Assembly: GCA_000149265.1 (NCBI GenBank)
Contig: CH003051.1
Coordinates: 20,899-84,898, forward strand
Source: Ciona savignyi
Taxonomy: Eukaryota; Chordata; Ascidiacea; Phlebobranchia; Cionidae
Reading direction: 5' to 3'
Length of the DNA: 64,000 nt
Below, piece after piece: positions 45,901 to 55,200 of this stretch; position 1 is the first letter of the stretch; each line of letters begins with the position of its first letter. A program made the translations under genes and the position numbers. The notes beneath the pieces were generated by a model. It was not told the origin of the DNA, searched no databases, and saw only the letters and a list, made by a program, of their open reading frames with translations.

Positions 45901-48900
45901 ATATAACCGCGCTTACCTTCCCCCACGGTTGTCATGGTGATGTTCAGCGCCAACCGAGATGGGTCGTTCGCAATAATCGACCATTGTGATGTCACAGACA
46001 ACACTCTTAACCGCGATACGTTGTCGGGGAAAAACATTCCACACTCTGTTAAAACACCTTATTATGACGTCATACACACTCTGTTAAAACACATTATTAT
46101 GACGTCATACACACTCTGTTAAAACACATTATTATGACGTCATACACACTCTGTTAAAACCCATTATTATGACGTCATACACACTCCGTTAAAACACATT
46201 ATTATGACGTTATACACTCGACTTACTAATATTCAAATTAGGTAGTTGACTATGTAAACCATGCATAACAATGGTTGGCACGCGAAGTTGCTTTTTAAAT
46301 GATATATTTGCTATGCGGGTTTTTAATACAGTTTTTACACACTCTCTTGGATAAATTATAATGATGTCATATACACTTTTGTTAAAGCATGTTACGTCAC
46401 ACAAAAGATTAGACATAGGACCAGGAAGGATTTTAACAACTCGATACTATGACGACATAATGGAGATTACCTGAAACGGCGACTTGTGCATTATCATCGG
46501 AAGAAGCCTGGATGAAAATGAAAGATTCAATATCTGGAGTTGATAGTTCAGACCATAGCTCGGTCGGTTGTAAGATCGTCAATTGAAACGTTTACGATCG
46601 AAACTGGTCGCTAGCTAGTCACTTGTCGTTTCGGGCAAGTCACTTAGCGGACATTGCCCGAACTCAGCGGATTAATGGGTTGTACTGTATTAAAGAAACG
46701 TCTTAGTTATACGCAACACACTGCAATAGCCAGATTTTTACGCATTTCTTCGTGTGGTTTACATAGTCAAAGCAGTATCTTCTCATACGTGGCTAATTCG
46801 TTAAAAAACTTACGCTGCACTAATACCATCTAATGCCCCATAATACGCCCAATATATATCACGCACCTACGGTACACCATATCATTAACATCCACCGCCA
46901 TTAAATCGTCCACGCATCACACCGTGCACAACCAATTCCAATCACCACCCACCCAGCCAACCATACACAACCACACTGCTAAACCACAATGCACCTCACA
47001 CAGACAGTCCATCCAAAAAATCACACAATACACTACCACCTACCCAACCCCAATCACCACACCCCCTTTCTTACCTACATACACACATCACATCGTACCC
47101 CCCCCCCTGCCCCCTCCCTTTACCTGCATATTGCATCTCTCCCACCCTCTAGCCGCGCACATCGTCAGCGACGCTATAATCGCGATCACCTCTACGTAAC
47201 AGTAACCCATTCTTGCGTTTGCCCGATTATCCACGAAACAATCGCCTTTATAGTCTTTAGACCGAAACCGGTGACGCTGCAATTTCGATAAGCGCTCTCA
47301 ATTTCGCGAAACTATATTGCAATAGAAGTCTGGGATTGGTTGGTCAATATTAGCAAACAAACACCAATATGACGTCACCATTCCTTGTTTTTATTCAATG
47401 TTTATTGTTTCTATGATGTGACGTAATAAACGTGATTCTTCCAAGTATGGTACAACATTGTCCTACCTTTATTGAATCACAATTACTCTAAAGCTGGAAT
47501 TTTTTTTAAAACAATGGTTATTTTTTACAACATTACCTCGATTATGACGTCATACCAACAATAAAGTTTCGTAATATGTCAGTGATGTCACAATGAATTC
47601 GCAAAGTTGCCAACTTGAATGGATTGTTGTGCAACAATTGCCCTCGATATTTATAAGGAGATGTCTAATTTCGGTTCCTGTCTTTTGCATTTTTTATTAA
47701 TATATGTTATCTCCATGATTCCGTTGTCCGATATGATTGATCGAAATTTCTATGTTGAGATAAAACGTGATTGTCGGTCATTATTACGAAACACACGATG
47801 CAATTACTCAAGAATAATGGTCGAAGTGATTGGTTAAACACAGCGACGGTCATTTTAACATCATAAAGTCCTATTGTTTCGTCATTTCTTTGTTAGGGAC
47901 CGGTATTATAATTGTATTTTGCAGATCTAGTTCTTAGAGATGTCGAAATGAAAATAATTGAATTATAAATTATGTAGAAAAAAACGATAAAACGAAGTGA
48001 AATTAAAATGTGGGTCGAAGTCAAAGTGTCCTGCTAATTGTCCTGAATTATTATTATTATTATGTTTTTAACCTAAAAGTACAATTTTAATATAAAAAAA
48101 ATACATAATCATGTTATTATTGCGCTATTATAGTGTAATCGCCTGGAATTTGTTATTTATAAAGTCGCGTCGCGGCAAAGACTATAGGTGGAGAAATTGC
48201 CATTTTAAACTTGGGTCTTCACAAATGCCCGTATATGCACACGACACTGATGTGCCGTTATGTATCAATTATATTGGACGGAAAAGTTAAACTGTATTAA
48301 CTATATCTATATATATCCATTAAAAGCGTATGGACAGAAAAATTGGTCAAAACTCGGTAAAATATACCTACAAAACAATGGTTACTTTTTAAAATTCAGG
48401 TTTCCGTCTTTAATACCGTTTTCCGCTTGACGTATCCCGCCGTATGTATTATACCGCACATCGCATGCGTAATGCGGAACACGGCATCAACCAAATTTTA
48501 AAAAGTACCTTTTTTCTTACAGAACAAAAGCCGATCAAAGTTTCGATTGGTTTTTGTATAGAAATCGGTTTTTCGGTATATGTATCGGTCGCGTTAACCA
48601 CTCGGCCACACAACCGTGCAAAGCAATAGCTTATTTAACTCCATAAATAATTTACAACTTTTTCGTCGAACTAGAAACAATACTTCTGATACTTGAGTTT
48701 CAAAATCCAATATTGTTTTATCTATGTTTGAATAGTCTGTAGCGACTATTTTTTTACTTTGGGGGATTACCCGCAATCGAAATTAAAAAACCGCGGGAAT
48801 GTATTTTCGCTCTGATTCGTCAACGCGGCAATCGACATTCCGGAATCTCATCTGTGACGTCACGTTTCGATTGTTACGCAACGACATCGCGTCTCCAGAC

Positions 48901-51115
48901 GCGGAACCACCGATCGAAACTAAACAGAACAACAAAAGAATTTGAAACATTTTTTTTTGGTTTTGCACCAGCAAAACCCGTTTCGTATTTGCTATAAGGC
49001 ATGCTCCTGGCTTAGACCTTAAAATACAGACCACAAAAATAAAAGTATTTGTTAAAACTTACCTCACTTAACTCAATCGCAGAAAAACATCTTTATTTTT
49101 TTAGATTTAATCAATACGTTCTTCAAGGTTAGCATAGTTTTAATTTGGGATCTTAGCAAACCACTTTACATTGCTCCAACCCAGTGGCATCTAATAATTA
49201 CTTCAAATTGAAAGTTATGTCTTATTATAGTTATGTCTAATTATCGTATAATGTAATAGCTCCAGCAACTCGATGTTGACATGAGGTGTATTACTGTACT
49301 CGACTGTGTGTCGCTACTACTCAGTTGTATCTAAAACGTCATAATATTTAACTCGACTGTGAGCATGAGGTGTATATGACAATGACGCTAACCAACAATA
49401 TTTTTCACAACAGCACGGACAACTTAAGCGACCACATCGTCGAACGTAGCGACATGCCTGATCACCTGATTCGTGACGTCAGTGGTGACGTCATCTTCGA
49501 GCAGATCGCCCTCCGCGTAAGTTATGACGTCATTGAATGACGTATAGACGTAAACAATACACTCCATTAATACCAGGTCGGACCTGTCCAGAACTTCGTC
49601 GAGCAAGAAATCAACCAGAGATCGTCGGATCTGGTGAACGCGCACGCCACCGCGTGGCCGACCCAACGAATACTGCAACAGGTAGCTTCATGTGTGGATT
49701 AATATCGGTCGATTTATTTTGTTGTTTTATTTTCGTTTCTGATGGAAAGTTTCAAACAAACATTGGGGAATGCTTGTAGTTTATCATTTTCAAATTGTAA
49801 GCTGTACCATCCACATTTTTTCAGGATAGAATATTCATGTTTATCCCACGTGAATATGAAAGTGCAAGGGACGTTAACACACTGGAAATCGTCAGATCAC
49901 CTCCCGCCCACCGCTATGCATTGTATTTAGTATGAACCTTATGTTCCTTCAATATAGTAGTTTTTGGTAGAACCCATTAATTCACTTGGTGCCTTGCCAA
50001 GGACACAACCGACTAGCTAGCGAACAGTTCCGAACCACCAACCCTTCGGTTGAAAGGCGTCGCACTAACCCATCAAGCTACTTGGTCGCAAACGTCATTA
50101 TGACGTTTCTTTTCGTAAATAGGGAAATAACGTCATTGCAAGACGATTATTTTAGTTGTCATTATTGTTACACTGTTAAACTTCAATTTCCATCGTTTGT
50201 TACGTCATACCAGCGTCACAAACTACAAGCGGTCCCGGTGTACGAGTGTCGATTCAAGTTCAGCGACAAAGAAGGAAGGTATGACGTAACAATCACTTTA
50301 TACGTAACAGTGCGTGGCGGCATATTGCAAGTTACCTAACCACAGTTTATATCGACATAACTCCCATCTGCGAAACGCATAAGATCCAATTTAATAAGAT
50401 TATTTTTATTTCAACAGTATCAACAAGGTTATGGTTAATGCAATTTGAAAAGTGGTCAGAAAAAGTCAAAATAGAATAAACCGACTGCCCCATATTCACA
50501 TTTAATTTCATTATTCACATTTCCCAATAACAAATTGTAACCAACATTAACCCATTTACTCTCGTGTATTTTACCCGCTGACCTCTAATAACATATCTGT
50601 TTGATACAAGTCGACTTTTAATAACCCCATGTACCGTTGTGCATTATATCTTGTGCCTGTGACCTATAATAACACAAAATAACCTTTATACCGGTTGACC
50701 TTTAATATCCCCTACAACTGTGCTTAATACGGGTTCATCTGTAATAACCCATATTGCCTGCGTATTTATTAATTCCATTGAACTATATCAACCCATTTAC
50801 ATCGTGTATACTTTACCAGTTGACCTCTAATAACCGTTGTGTTTGATATAATTTGACCTCTAATAACCTCATATGTCCTTAATACCGTTTGACCTTTATT
50901 AAACCCCTATACCGCTGTGCTTGATACGGGTTGACCTCTAATAACCTCATATGTCCTTAATACCGTTTGACCTTTATTAAACCCCTATACCGCTGTGCTT
51001 GATACGGGTTGACCTCTAATAACCCCACCCACACAGATTCTGGGTATACGGCCATCAACGCAGCGTTTACACCCAAGACTACCCGCACACATGCTGTTGT
51101 TGTAATATTCTCTGA
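33932..51115 (+). CDS. SSUH2: SSUH2 (ssu-2 homologue), cysteine-rich zinc-binding protein
   Basis: Complete twelve-exon gene, 480 aa. Exons: 33932-34226, 35708-35860, 36392-36464, 37320-37443, 40717-40777, 41239-41363, 41663-41829, 42602-42694, 49414-49516, 49577-49681, 50214-50278, 51037-51115. All phases close. The N-terminus (1-100) has seven YPPQQ repeats, then acidic/Pro-rich segments with two P-P-x-Y-like stretches. The SSUH2 core begins at EEAKEALLEYVSQQCC (about 179-194) and includes YTLETFTESRSTKW and DGPHNGPAPGPWDIQ. Residues 278-358 carry six CxxCxGxG motifs, a DnaJ-type zinc-binding pattern. The end is YPHTCCCCNIL, with a CaaX-like CNIL. Family members are Cys-rich DnaJ-finger proteins related to C. 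elegans ssu-2, whose biochemical role is unclear. The ATG follows a possible acceptor (ttttttag) by 5 nt. Intron 8 (6.7 kb) contains a whole opposite-strand gene. Confidence 0.93.
33974..34120 (+). repeat. Coding 21-bp minisatellite, seven units
   Basis: Seven 21-bp units (acttacccaccgcagcaag type) encode [T/G]YPPQQG in SSUH2 exon 1. Units alternate between act and ggt at the first codon. The pattern keeps the frame, so copy-number change would alter protein length by seven residues per unit. Confidence 0.95.
34404..34700. mobile_element. hAT-type MITE with perfect 8-bp target duplication
   Basis: A 297-bp element with ends CAGGGATGTCCAACC and the complement of CAGGGATGTCCAAC. It is flanked by TCTTAGGA at 34396-34403 and 34701-34708. 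It is the same family as 5756-6048, opposite orientation, and lies in SSUH2 intron 1. Confidence 0.95.
34960..35335 (+). mobile_element. SINE-1 with an internal 28-bp tandem expansion
   Basis: Head (cagccaaaaggttacaagat), tcggttgtgtctttgggcaa, body and a 3' end are present. At 35121-35271 a 28-bp unit (gacagtggtcgctacgtaac + ctgacagt) is repeated about four times, with degenerate copies after it. The unit derives from the SINE's own ccgacggtgggcgcgaggt region. Confidence 0.75.
35452..35661 (+). mobile_element. MITE of the ACTAAAAG family
   Basis: Ends actaaaaggaagg and cattcttttagt, interior ctaaccctaactccaacctc. About 210 bp in SSUH2 intron 1, ending about 45 bp before exon 2. Confidence 0.75.
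36850..37085 (+). mobile_element. Diverged SINE-1
   Basis: Contains ggattgaaggttcaaaactg (box B region), catacacaacacactgctat and tttcccccattcatgggcat. It lies in SSUH2 intron 3. Confidence 0.6.
37135..37190 (+). mobile_element. SINE-1 3' fragment
   Basis: Only the last part is present: tgtgttaacccccttggttt through the tail atgaatatcctatcctat. C-rich low-complexity sequence follows up to the acceptor of SSUH2 exon 4. Confidence 0.8.
37520..37700 (+). mobile_element. Diverged SINE-1 fragment
   Basis: Contains ttcagccaaagggttgaacg, tctgaaactggtcgctggcc and gcacactacaatggctctga. The 3' part is missing. It starts about 80 bp past SSUH2 exon 4. Confidence 0.5.
37770..38025 (+). mobile_element. 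SINE-1, moderately diverged
   Basis: Contains agactgattgctagctagtc, ggttgtgtccttagaaaagg, tatacaacacactgcggcaa and the tail aacatgaatatcccatccta. Confidence 0.7.
38679..38742 (-). pseudogene. tRNA-Pro(TGG) relic
   Basis: The minus strand reads ggcctgtttatctagggtca, then the anticodon arm tgattctcgctttgggtgcg and gagatcccgggttc, which matches a tRNA-Pro with anticodon TGG. The T arm is cut short: gggttc is followed at once by cggacag, so the T loop and one side of its stem are missing. It is therefore a broken or truncated copy. It lies in SSUH2 intron 4. Confidence 0.65.
39477..39770 (-). mobile_element. SINE-1, full length, antisense
   Basis: Starts with the tail complement aggataggataggatattc and runs through aaccgactagctagcgacca to the tRNA-like head complement ttagaccagcgggccggac. 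Among the best copies. Confidence 0.9.
41083..41170. repeat. AT-rich tandem repeat, about 22 bp
   Basis: Four diverged units such as gattaaaatgcaataaattc lie shortly before SSUH2 exon 6. Confidence 0.65.
42340..42520 (+). mobile_element. SINE-1, 5' truncated
   Basis: Starts at tgcctgaacccagcgaatta and runs to the tail atgaatatcctatcctat. It ends about 80 bp before SSUH2 exon 8, in intron 7. Confidence 0.85.
42954..48950 (-). CDS. Unidentified secreted protein, nested in an SSUH2 intron
   Basis: Not recognised, but well supported as a gene. Seven exons: 48950-48792, 47276-47190, 46043-45917, 45853-45768, 45313-45142, 44519-44314, 43064-42954 (stop TGA 42956-42954). Phases 0,0,1,0,1,0 all match and give 315 aa. 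Residues 1-19 are a signal peptide (MFQILLLFCLVSIGGSASG). The mature part has scattered cysteines (DCRVD, GDCFVD, GYCYVECG, FFCGRLIRRCNST, VSCLQ, PGCLSW, TLCKG) and NxS/T sites (NVTS, NITM, CNST, NLTR), fitting an extracellular glycoprotein. The end, TNLTRGKTYAITVW, resembles the last strands of a fibronectin type III domain, and the final residue is Cys. The exon 3 acceptor (cagag) and the exon 5 acceptor are not ideal, and the exon 1 donor (GCG|gttttt) is weak. It lies entirely in SSUH2 intron 8 on the opposite strand. Confidence 0.78.
43568..43759 (+). mobile_element. MITE of the ACTAAAAG family, cleanest copy
   Basis: 192 bp, with ends actaaaaggagggaagg and the complement of actaaaaggaaggaaagc. 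The interior reads caaccccagaactaac and aactccaaccccatg. It lies in the last intron of the nested gene. Confidence 0.8.
43870..43955 (+). mobile_element. SINE-2 fragment
   Basis: Contains tatggccgtgtagccaagtg and gttaacgtcacagac, then the box-B-like gtggattcaaacccc, followed by a C tract. Confidence 0.5.
44520..45060. repeat. G/T-rich low-complexity intron sequence
   Basis: Repeating blocks such as ggggtagattaggtggtggg and ggtagcgtggggggattaaa (at 44660 and 44937) form a diverged long tandem repeat in intron 5 of the nested gene. It begins directly at the acceptor side of exon 6. Confidence 0.7.
45340..45767 (+). repeat. 109-bp satellite, four units
   Basis: The marker tcctcgtgggtgg recurs at 45362, 45471, 45580 and 45689, a constant 109-bp period. 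Each unit contains cctcatgtccacagtcgagt and tgctggagctattacagtgt. The array fills almost all of intron 4 (45314-45767) of the nested gene. ORFs of up to 131 codons here are by-products of the repeat. Confidence 0.95.
46041..46216 (+). repeat. 35-bp tandem array carrying a CRE site in each unit
   Basis: ATTATGACGT starts at 46061, 46096, 46131, 46166 and 46201. The unit is attatgacgtcatacacact + ctgttaaaacacatt. Four units hold a perfect TGACGTCA; the last has gacgtt. The array touches the acceptor of nested-gene exon 3, whose sequence is part of the unit. Confidence 0.95.
46575..46731 (+). mobile_element. SINE-1, 3' truncated
   Basis: Contains gatcgaaactggtcgctagc, tagcggacattgcccgaact and acgcaacacactgcaatagc, then stops before the conserved 3' end. 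Confidence 0.7.
48555..48617 (-). mobile_element. SINE-2 head, antisense
   Basis: The reverse complement reads cacggttgtgtggccgagtg, gttaacgcgaccgatacata. Only the head is preserved. Confidence 0.5.
49823..50090 (-). mobile_element. SINE-1, antisense, in SSUH2 intron 10
   Basis: Contains aggatagaatattcatgttt, ttaacacactggaaatcgtc, aaccgactagctagcgaaca and gaaaggcgtcgcactaaccc. A middle block is rearranged (a repeated tagta near 49955). Confidence 0.8.
50530..51030. repeat. Minisatellite in the last SSUH2 intron
   Basis: Built from tgacctctaataacc subunits. Two near-perfect 78-bp units start at about 50867 and 50945 (cctcatatgtccttaatacc marker); more diverged subunits lie upstream. The last subunit runs into the acceptor of exon 12. 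Confidence 0.85.
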
Positions 51116-52242
51116 AACCCGATGGTAATGTGATCGAACCCCTCCGGTTTCATCTTAATTATCATGATTTTAACCAGTTTAAGGACGGAAAGTGAAGGTT
51201 TTAAGTACAGGTGTTATGTTACATTATATATTCTGCTATTAATTGTATCTTTAATAAGACACTTACTGTCCATTCGCTTTTTATTGCATAACCATACATA
51301 ATACGTTGTATTCTGTGGCTAAAATTTTGCGGCTTTATTTTCGCGATATTAGCTGATGTGAAAATAATACAATAATTGTGCAATATTATCTCAAAACTAG
51401 TACATATCTCATTTTCCTATACGCATCAATTGCAACTATTTGTGCTATTGCCTTATAATTCATGTTGTGAAGTTACTTATATTGATTATCACATGTATAA
51501 CGTGATTTATTATAAAGATACTAACGACGATTATTTTAAGTTTAATAAACAATAATTAATCTTGTTTTCTAATTTCATAAAATCCATGGGTTATCTATGT
51601 AAGAAACCTCGTGTACGTAATCGAGTTGCTGGAGCTATTACAGTGTGTGGATGGTTGGTTCATTTATATCCTCGTGGGTGGGAAGCCAGGCTTTATCCAC
51701 GCGTATCGTAAGACATCTCATGCTCACAGTCGAGTTGCTGGAGCTATTACAGTGTGTGGATGGTTGGTTCATTTATATCCTCGTGGGTGGGAAGCCATGC
51801 TTTATCCACGCGTATCGTAAGACATCTCATGCTCACAGTCGAGTTGCTGGAGCTATTAAAGTATGTGAATGGTTGGTTCATTTATATCCTCGTGGAACCA
51901 ACCATTAATCCGCTGTGTCCTTTAAACATAATGAGTATTCTTCTTATTTTAGATTCATTTGATACTTTATTTTATATGTTGTATGGTACTTTTAATTGAT
52001 TAGGAATAGTTGCACACTTTATGTTGTTGAAAGTACAACTAATATACAAAAAGCATTTAACAGAGTCAACCACTGAAATGTTATGGAAATTAATAAATAA
52101 TAATCCCTTATTGAAAAGAATGTGTAAATATAATAATAACAGTTGAAAATAGCAACGAAATATCAAATTGAAAAATTAGTTACCACAAGTTTTTCAAACA
52201 AAAGGACTAAAAAATCATTATGTGAACCCAAAGTCTGTTTAT
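51116..52242. other. Convergent intergenic region between SSUH2 and the esterase
   Basis: No gene. It holds the second 109-bp satellite array and AT-rich DNA. An AATAAA at 51544-51549 is the nearest candidate SSUH2 polyadenylation signal on the plus strand, about 430 bp after the stop. Confidence 0.45.
51605..51900 (+). repeat. 109-bp satellite, second array
   Basis: The marker tcctcgtgg recurs at 51669, 51778 and 51887, again a 109-bp period. Units match those at 45340-45767, 6 kb away. Confidence 0.95.
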
Positions 52243-55200
52243 TCAATAGTGGTCGCCATATGCGTCTAACTGGTCCCAAAACTGACAAATCTCGTGATAT
52301 GGGTCGTCCATAACAAAATCTCCATCCGCGCGGATTTGCAAAGCTTGGTATTTATTGGAATCGGCGTCAAACTGAGGCCATGTCGTTGCCTCAACGCCTT
52401 CAGATGTTAATTCGTATTTGCCCTAAAAAAGTAAATTGGATTAAATAAGGTATAGGATATTTATATTTACCTCTGTAAATGGGACAACGCAATAGGCGTT
52501 AACACGGACAATAGTCAAAATCATCTCGCGTACATCGTTGGCATACCGGAGCTGTTGCAGTATGTTATGTAACGTTCCTTTAATTTGGAAGAACCCATCA
52601 TTCCACTAGATTCCGGCAATGCCAGTTAAGTCTAGATAGCGACTAGTTTCAAATCTACAACCCTCGGTTAAAAAACGACGCACTACCCACCAAGCTAATT
52701 GGTCGAATGTATCTAGCCTTTTTGACATATTTCCATTATATTACATATAAAGAATATTGGATAGGTTTTGTAGCTTTTATATAAACATTTGTTTATTGGA
52801 AAAAGTTTTGAATCCATGATAAAATCGCCAATAAAAGAGTTTTTATATGGAAATTTATATATAAATCTGACGGGTTAATCATTGCGACGCCTTTCAACCG
52901 AAAGTTTGCAGGTTCGAAACTGGTCGTGGGCTAGTCATTTGTGTCCTTGGGCAAAAACCTTAACGGACATTGCCTGAACCCAGTGGATTAATGGGTTCTA
53001 CCAAATTGAAGGAACGTGTCTATCATATACAACACACTGCAATAGCTCTGGTAACCCGACGATGGGCGCGAGGTGATCTGACGATTGCCCGTGTGTTAAC
53101 CCCCTTGGTTTTCCCATCCACGGGGATAAACATGTAGGGGAAAAGTGGGTAAAATGGGCCACGTGGGTAAAATGGGCCCCATCCAATTTTCAATATATTT
53201 TGAAGAATAAAATTTGCTGCCAGAACCAGTGTCAGTATATCAACTTATGGAATCTCCAAACCGAAGTTTGAGCGTGAAATCACCAAACTCAATGTTTTCT
53301 GTAGTTATTTCGGTTTGAGAAGGTCTGAATCTAAATTTGCAATTTTTGTTTTCTGCTAATATATAATAGAAAAGATCAAATGCTAAAATAACTTTTACTG
53401 TAGTTAAATAGAACTATATAGCCTAGACCTACTTTTACTGGTAGTAATAAAACTTCTTTTTTAAAGAATTTTTTATATAGATTTTAAGTCGTATGTTGGC
53501 ACCTGTCTAATATGGGCCCCCTATGTTCATTTGGTAACTAACGGGGCTAGACTTAGCATTAACAGTACTAAAGGGCTAGACTTAGCACTAACAGTCATAT
53601 TAGGTGTTTCACAATAAACTAAACGGGTTTTCTAAATGCTATTAATAACATGAATTGATAGTTATGCTTCCACTAAAGTAGCAAGGTGTTATTGCATTAG
53701 TATACTAGTAACTGGGTATTAAATAAAAAGTAATTGCTGTAATCCAAAGTGTTAAATTAAAAAAAACAAACTACATCATAAAAAGAAAAGTAATAACATT
53801 GTTTATATGGGAAGCGAATATTGATATTGTTATCTAGCGAAATGTTAATATCGAAAACGGGCCGGGGCCCATTTTAGACTGCACCCTTGTCTAAAATGGG
53901 CCACTAACGAAATATTTTTCTTTGTTGATAAAATATATTTAACAAAAATTATTAGAAAGTTAACATGTTATGTGTAAAGACTTTGGTATTAGGTGACACC
54001 ACATGAAAAACTTAAGTCCAGCGGGCTTTATATCAGTAAAAAATCCGATTTGCAACTAAAGGGCCCATTTTACCCACTCTTCCCCTATATCCCATCCTAT
54101 CCTAAGTTATATACATATACTAAATTATATGTTTAAACATCACAGATAAAACTTAATCCGGTAAAAAGGACGGGTTGCGTTACGTCTTTTACACTTACAG
54201 TGTGGTGCTAGAACCCTGGTTTAACGACCAATTGTGAGACCTGCCTGCCTTAGTCTACTTTTGCCAATGCACTCGGTCGCTTTGATTAACTATTAAAGAT
54301 ACCGCGACTAAAACAATAGTCTAATAAAACATTTGCAAAATTACCAATCCGTTCGGATTCCCGTGCTTCGCGAAGTTGGTCCAATACCACATGAATCTTG
54401 TTGATAGAACTCTTTCCTCTTGGGTGTAAGTGAAGTGGGTTAGAGTCTCAACATTAAAAAGGTAAGCGAGCTCGGCTGCATGACATACTCGGTCGTAGCA
54501 CAGTGGCACTTCCCATACTTCCTGAAGATTAATTGATTGTTATTATTAACAAAAGTGTGATAGATAGGAGAAATATTCATGTTTATCTCTGTGGATGGGA
54601 AAACCAAGGGGGTTGACACACGGGCAATCGTCAGATCACCTCGCGCACATCGTCGGGTTACCGGAGGTATTGCAGTGTGTTGTATATGATAGACAAGTTC
54701 CTTCAATTTGGTAGAATCCATTAATCCGCTGGGTTAATACATTATAATACAATGTCCGTAAAGTGCCTTAAGTAGTGTGAGAAGTTTTGTTAAGTTAAGT
54801 TTCGAACCCATGATGGGCTCGTTATCAAGTCTGTTTTGTATAGAATATATTAGTCGCGTTACGATCCTGATAATTCAATTATCCGGGGCTGGTTCTTATG
54901 AGCAAAAGTGTGTTGGTGGTTTATGTTTATCAGGATAAGTTTTCAATCATGTTCGAATCTGGTCGCTAGCTAGTTAACTTAGTAGCCATCGTCGTGCATG
55001 TTCGGTAGGTTGTACTAAAATAGGTTGTACTAAAAATAATATTTTTACTAAAATATTAGCTTTTCTGGTTTTTAACTTATTTATAGAGGGCCCTGAGCAC
55101 TGCGTTTTTATCGTAAAAAATAAAATAACAAAGTGAACTACCTTGAACGACCATGTCTGGTTGAGTACATACCACCACCGGTCAACATTAGTGGCGTTGA

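Noticed and set aside
46924..47291. Pro/His/Thr-rich plus-strand ORFs
   Set aside because: Low-complexity C-rich intron sequence, overlapping a well-phased minus-strand exon at 47190-47276.
42954..48950. Naming the nested gene NDNF
   Set aside because: The C-terminal fibronectin-III-like strand and final Cys recall NDNF, but the rest does not align by eye and the protein is much shorter.
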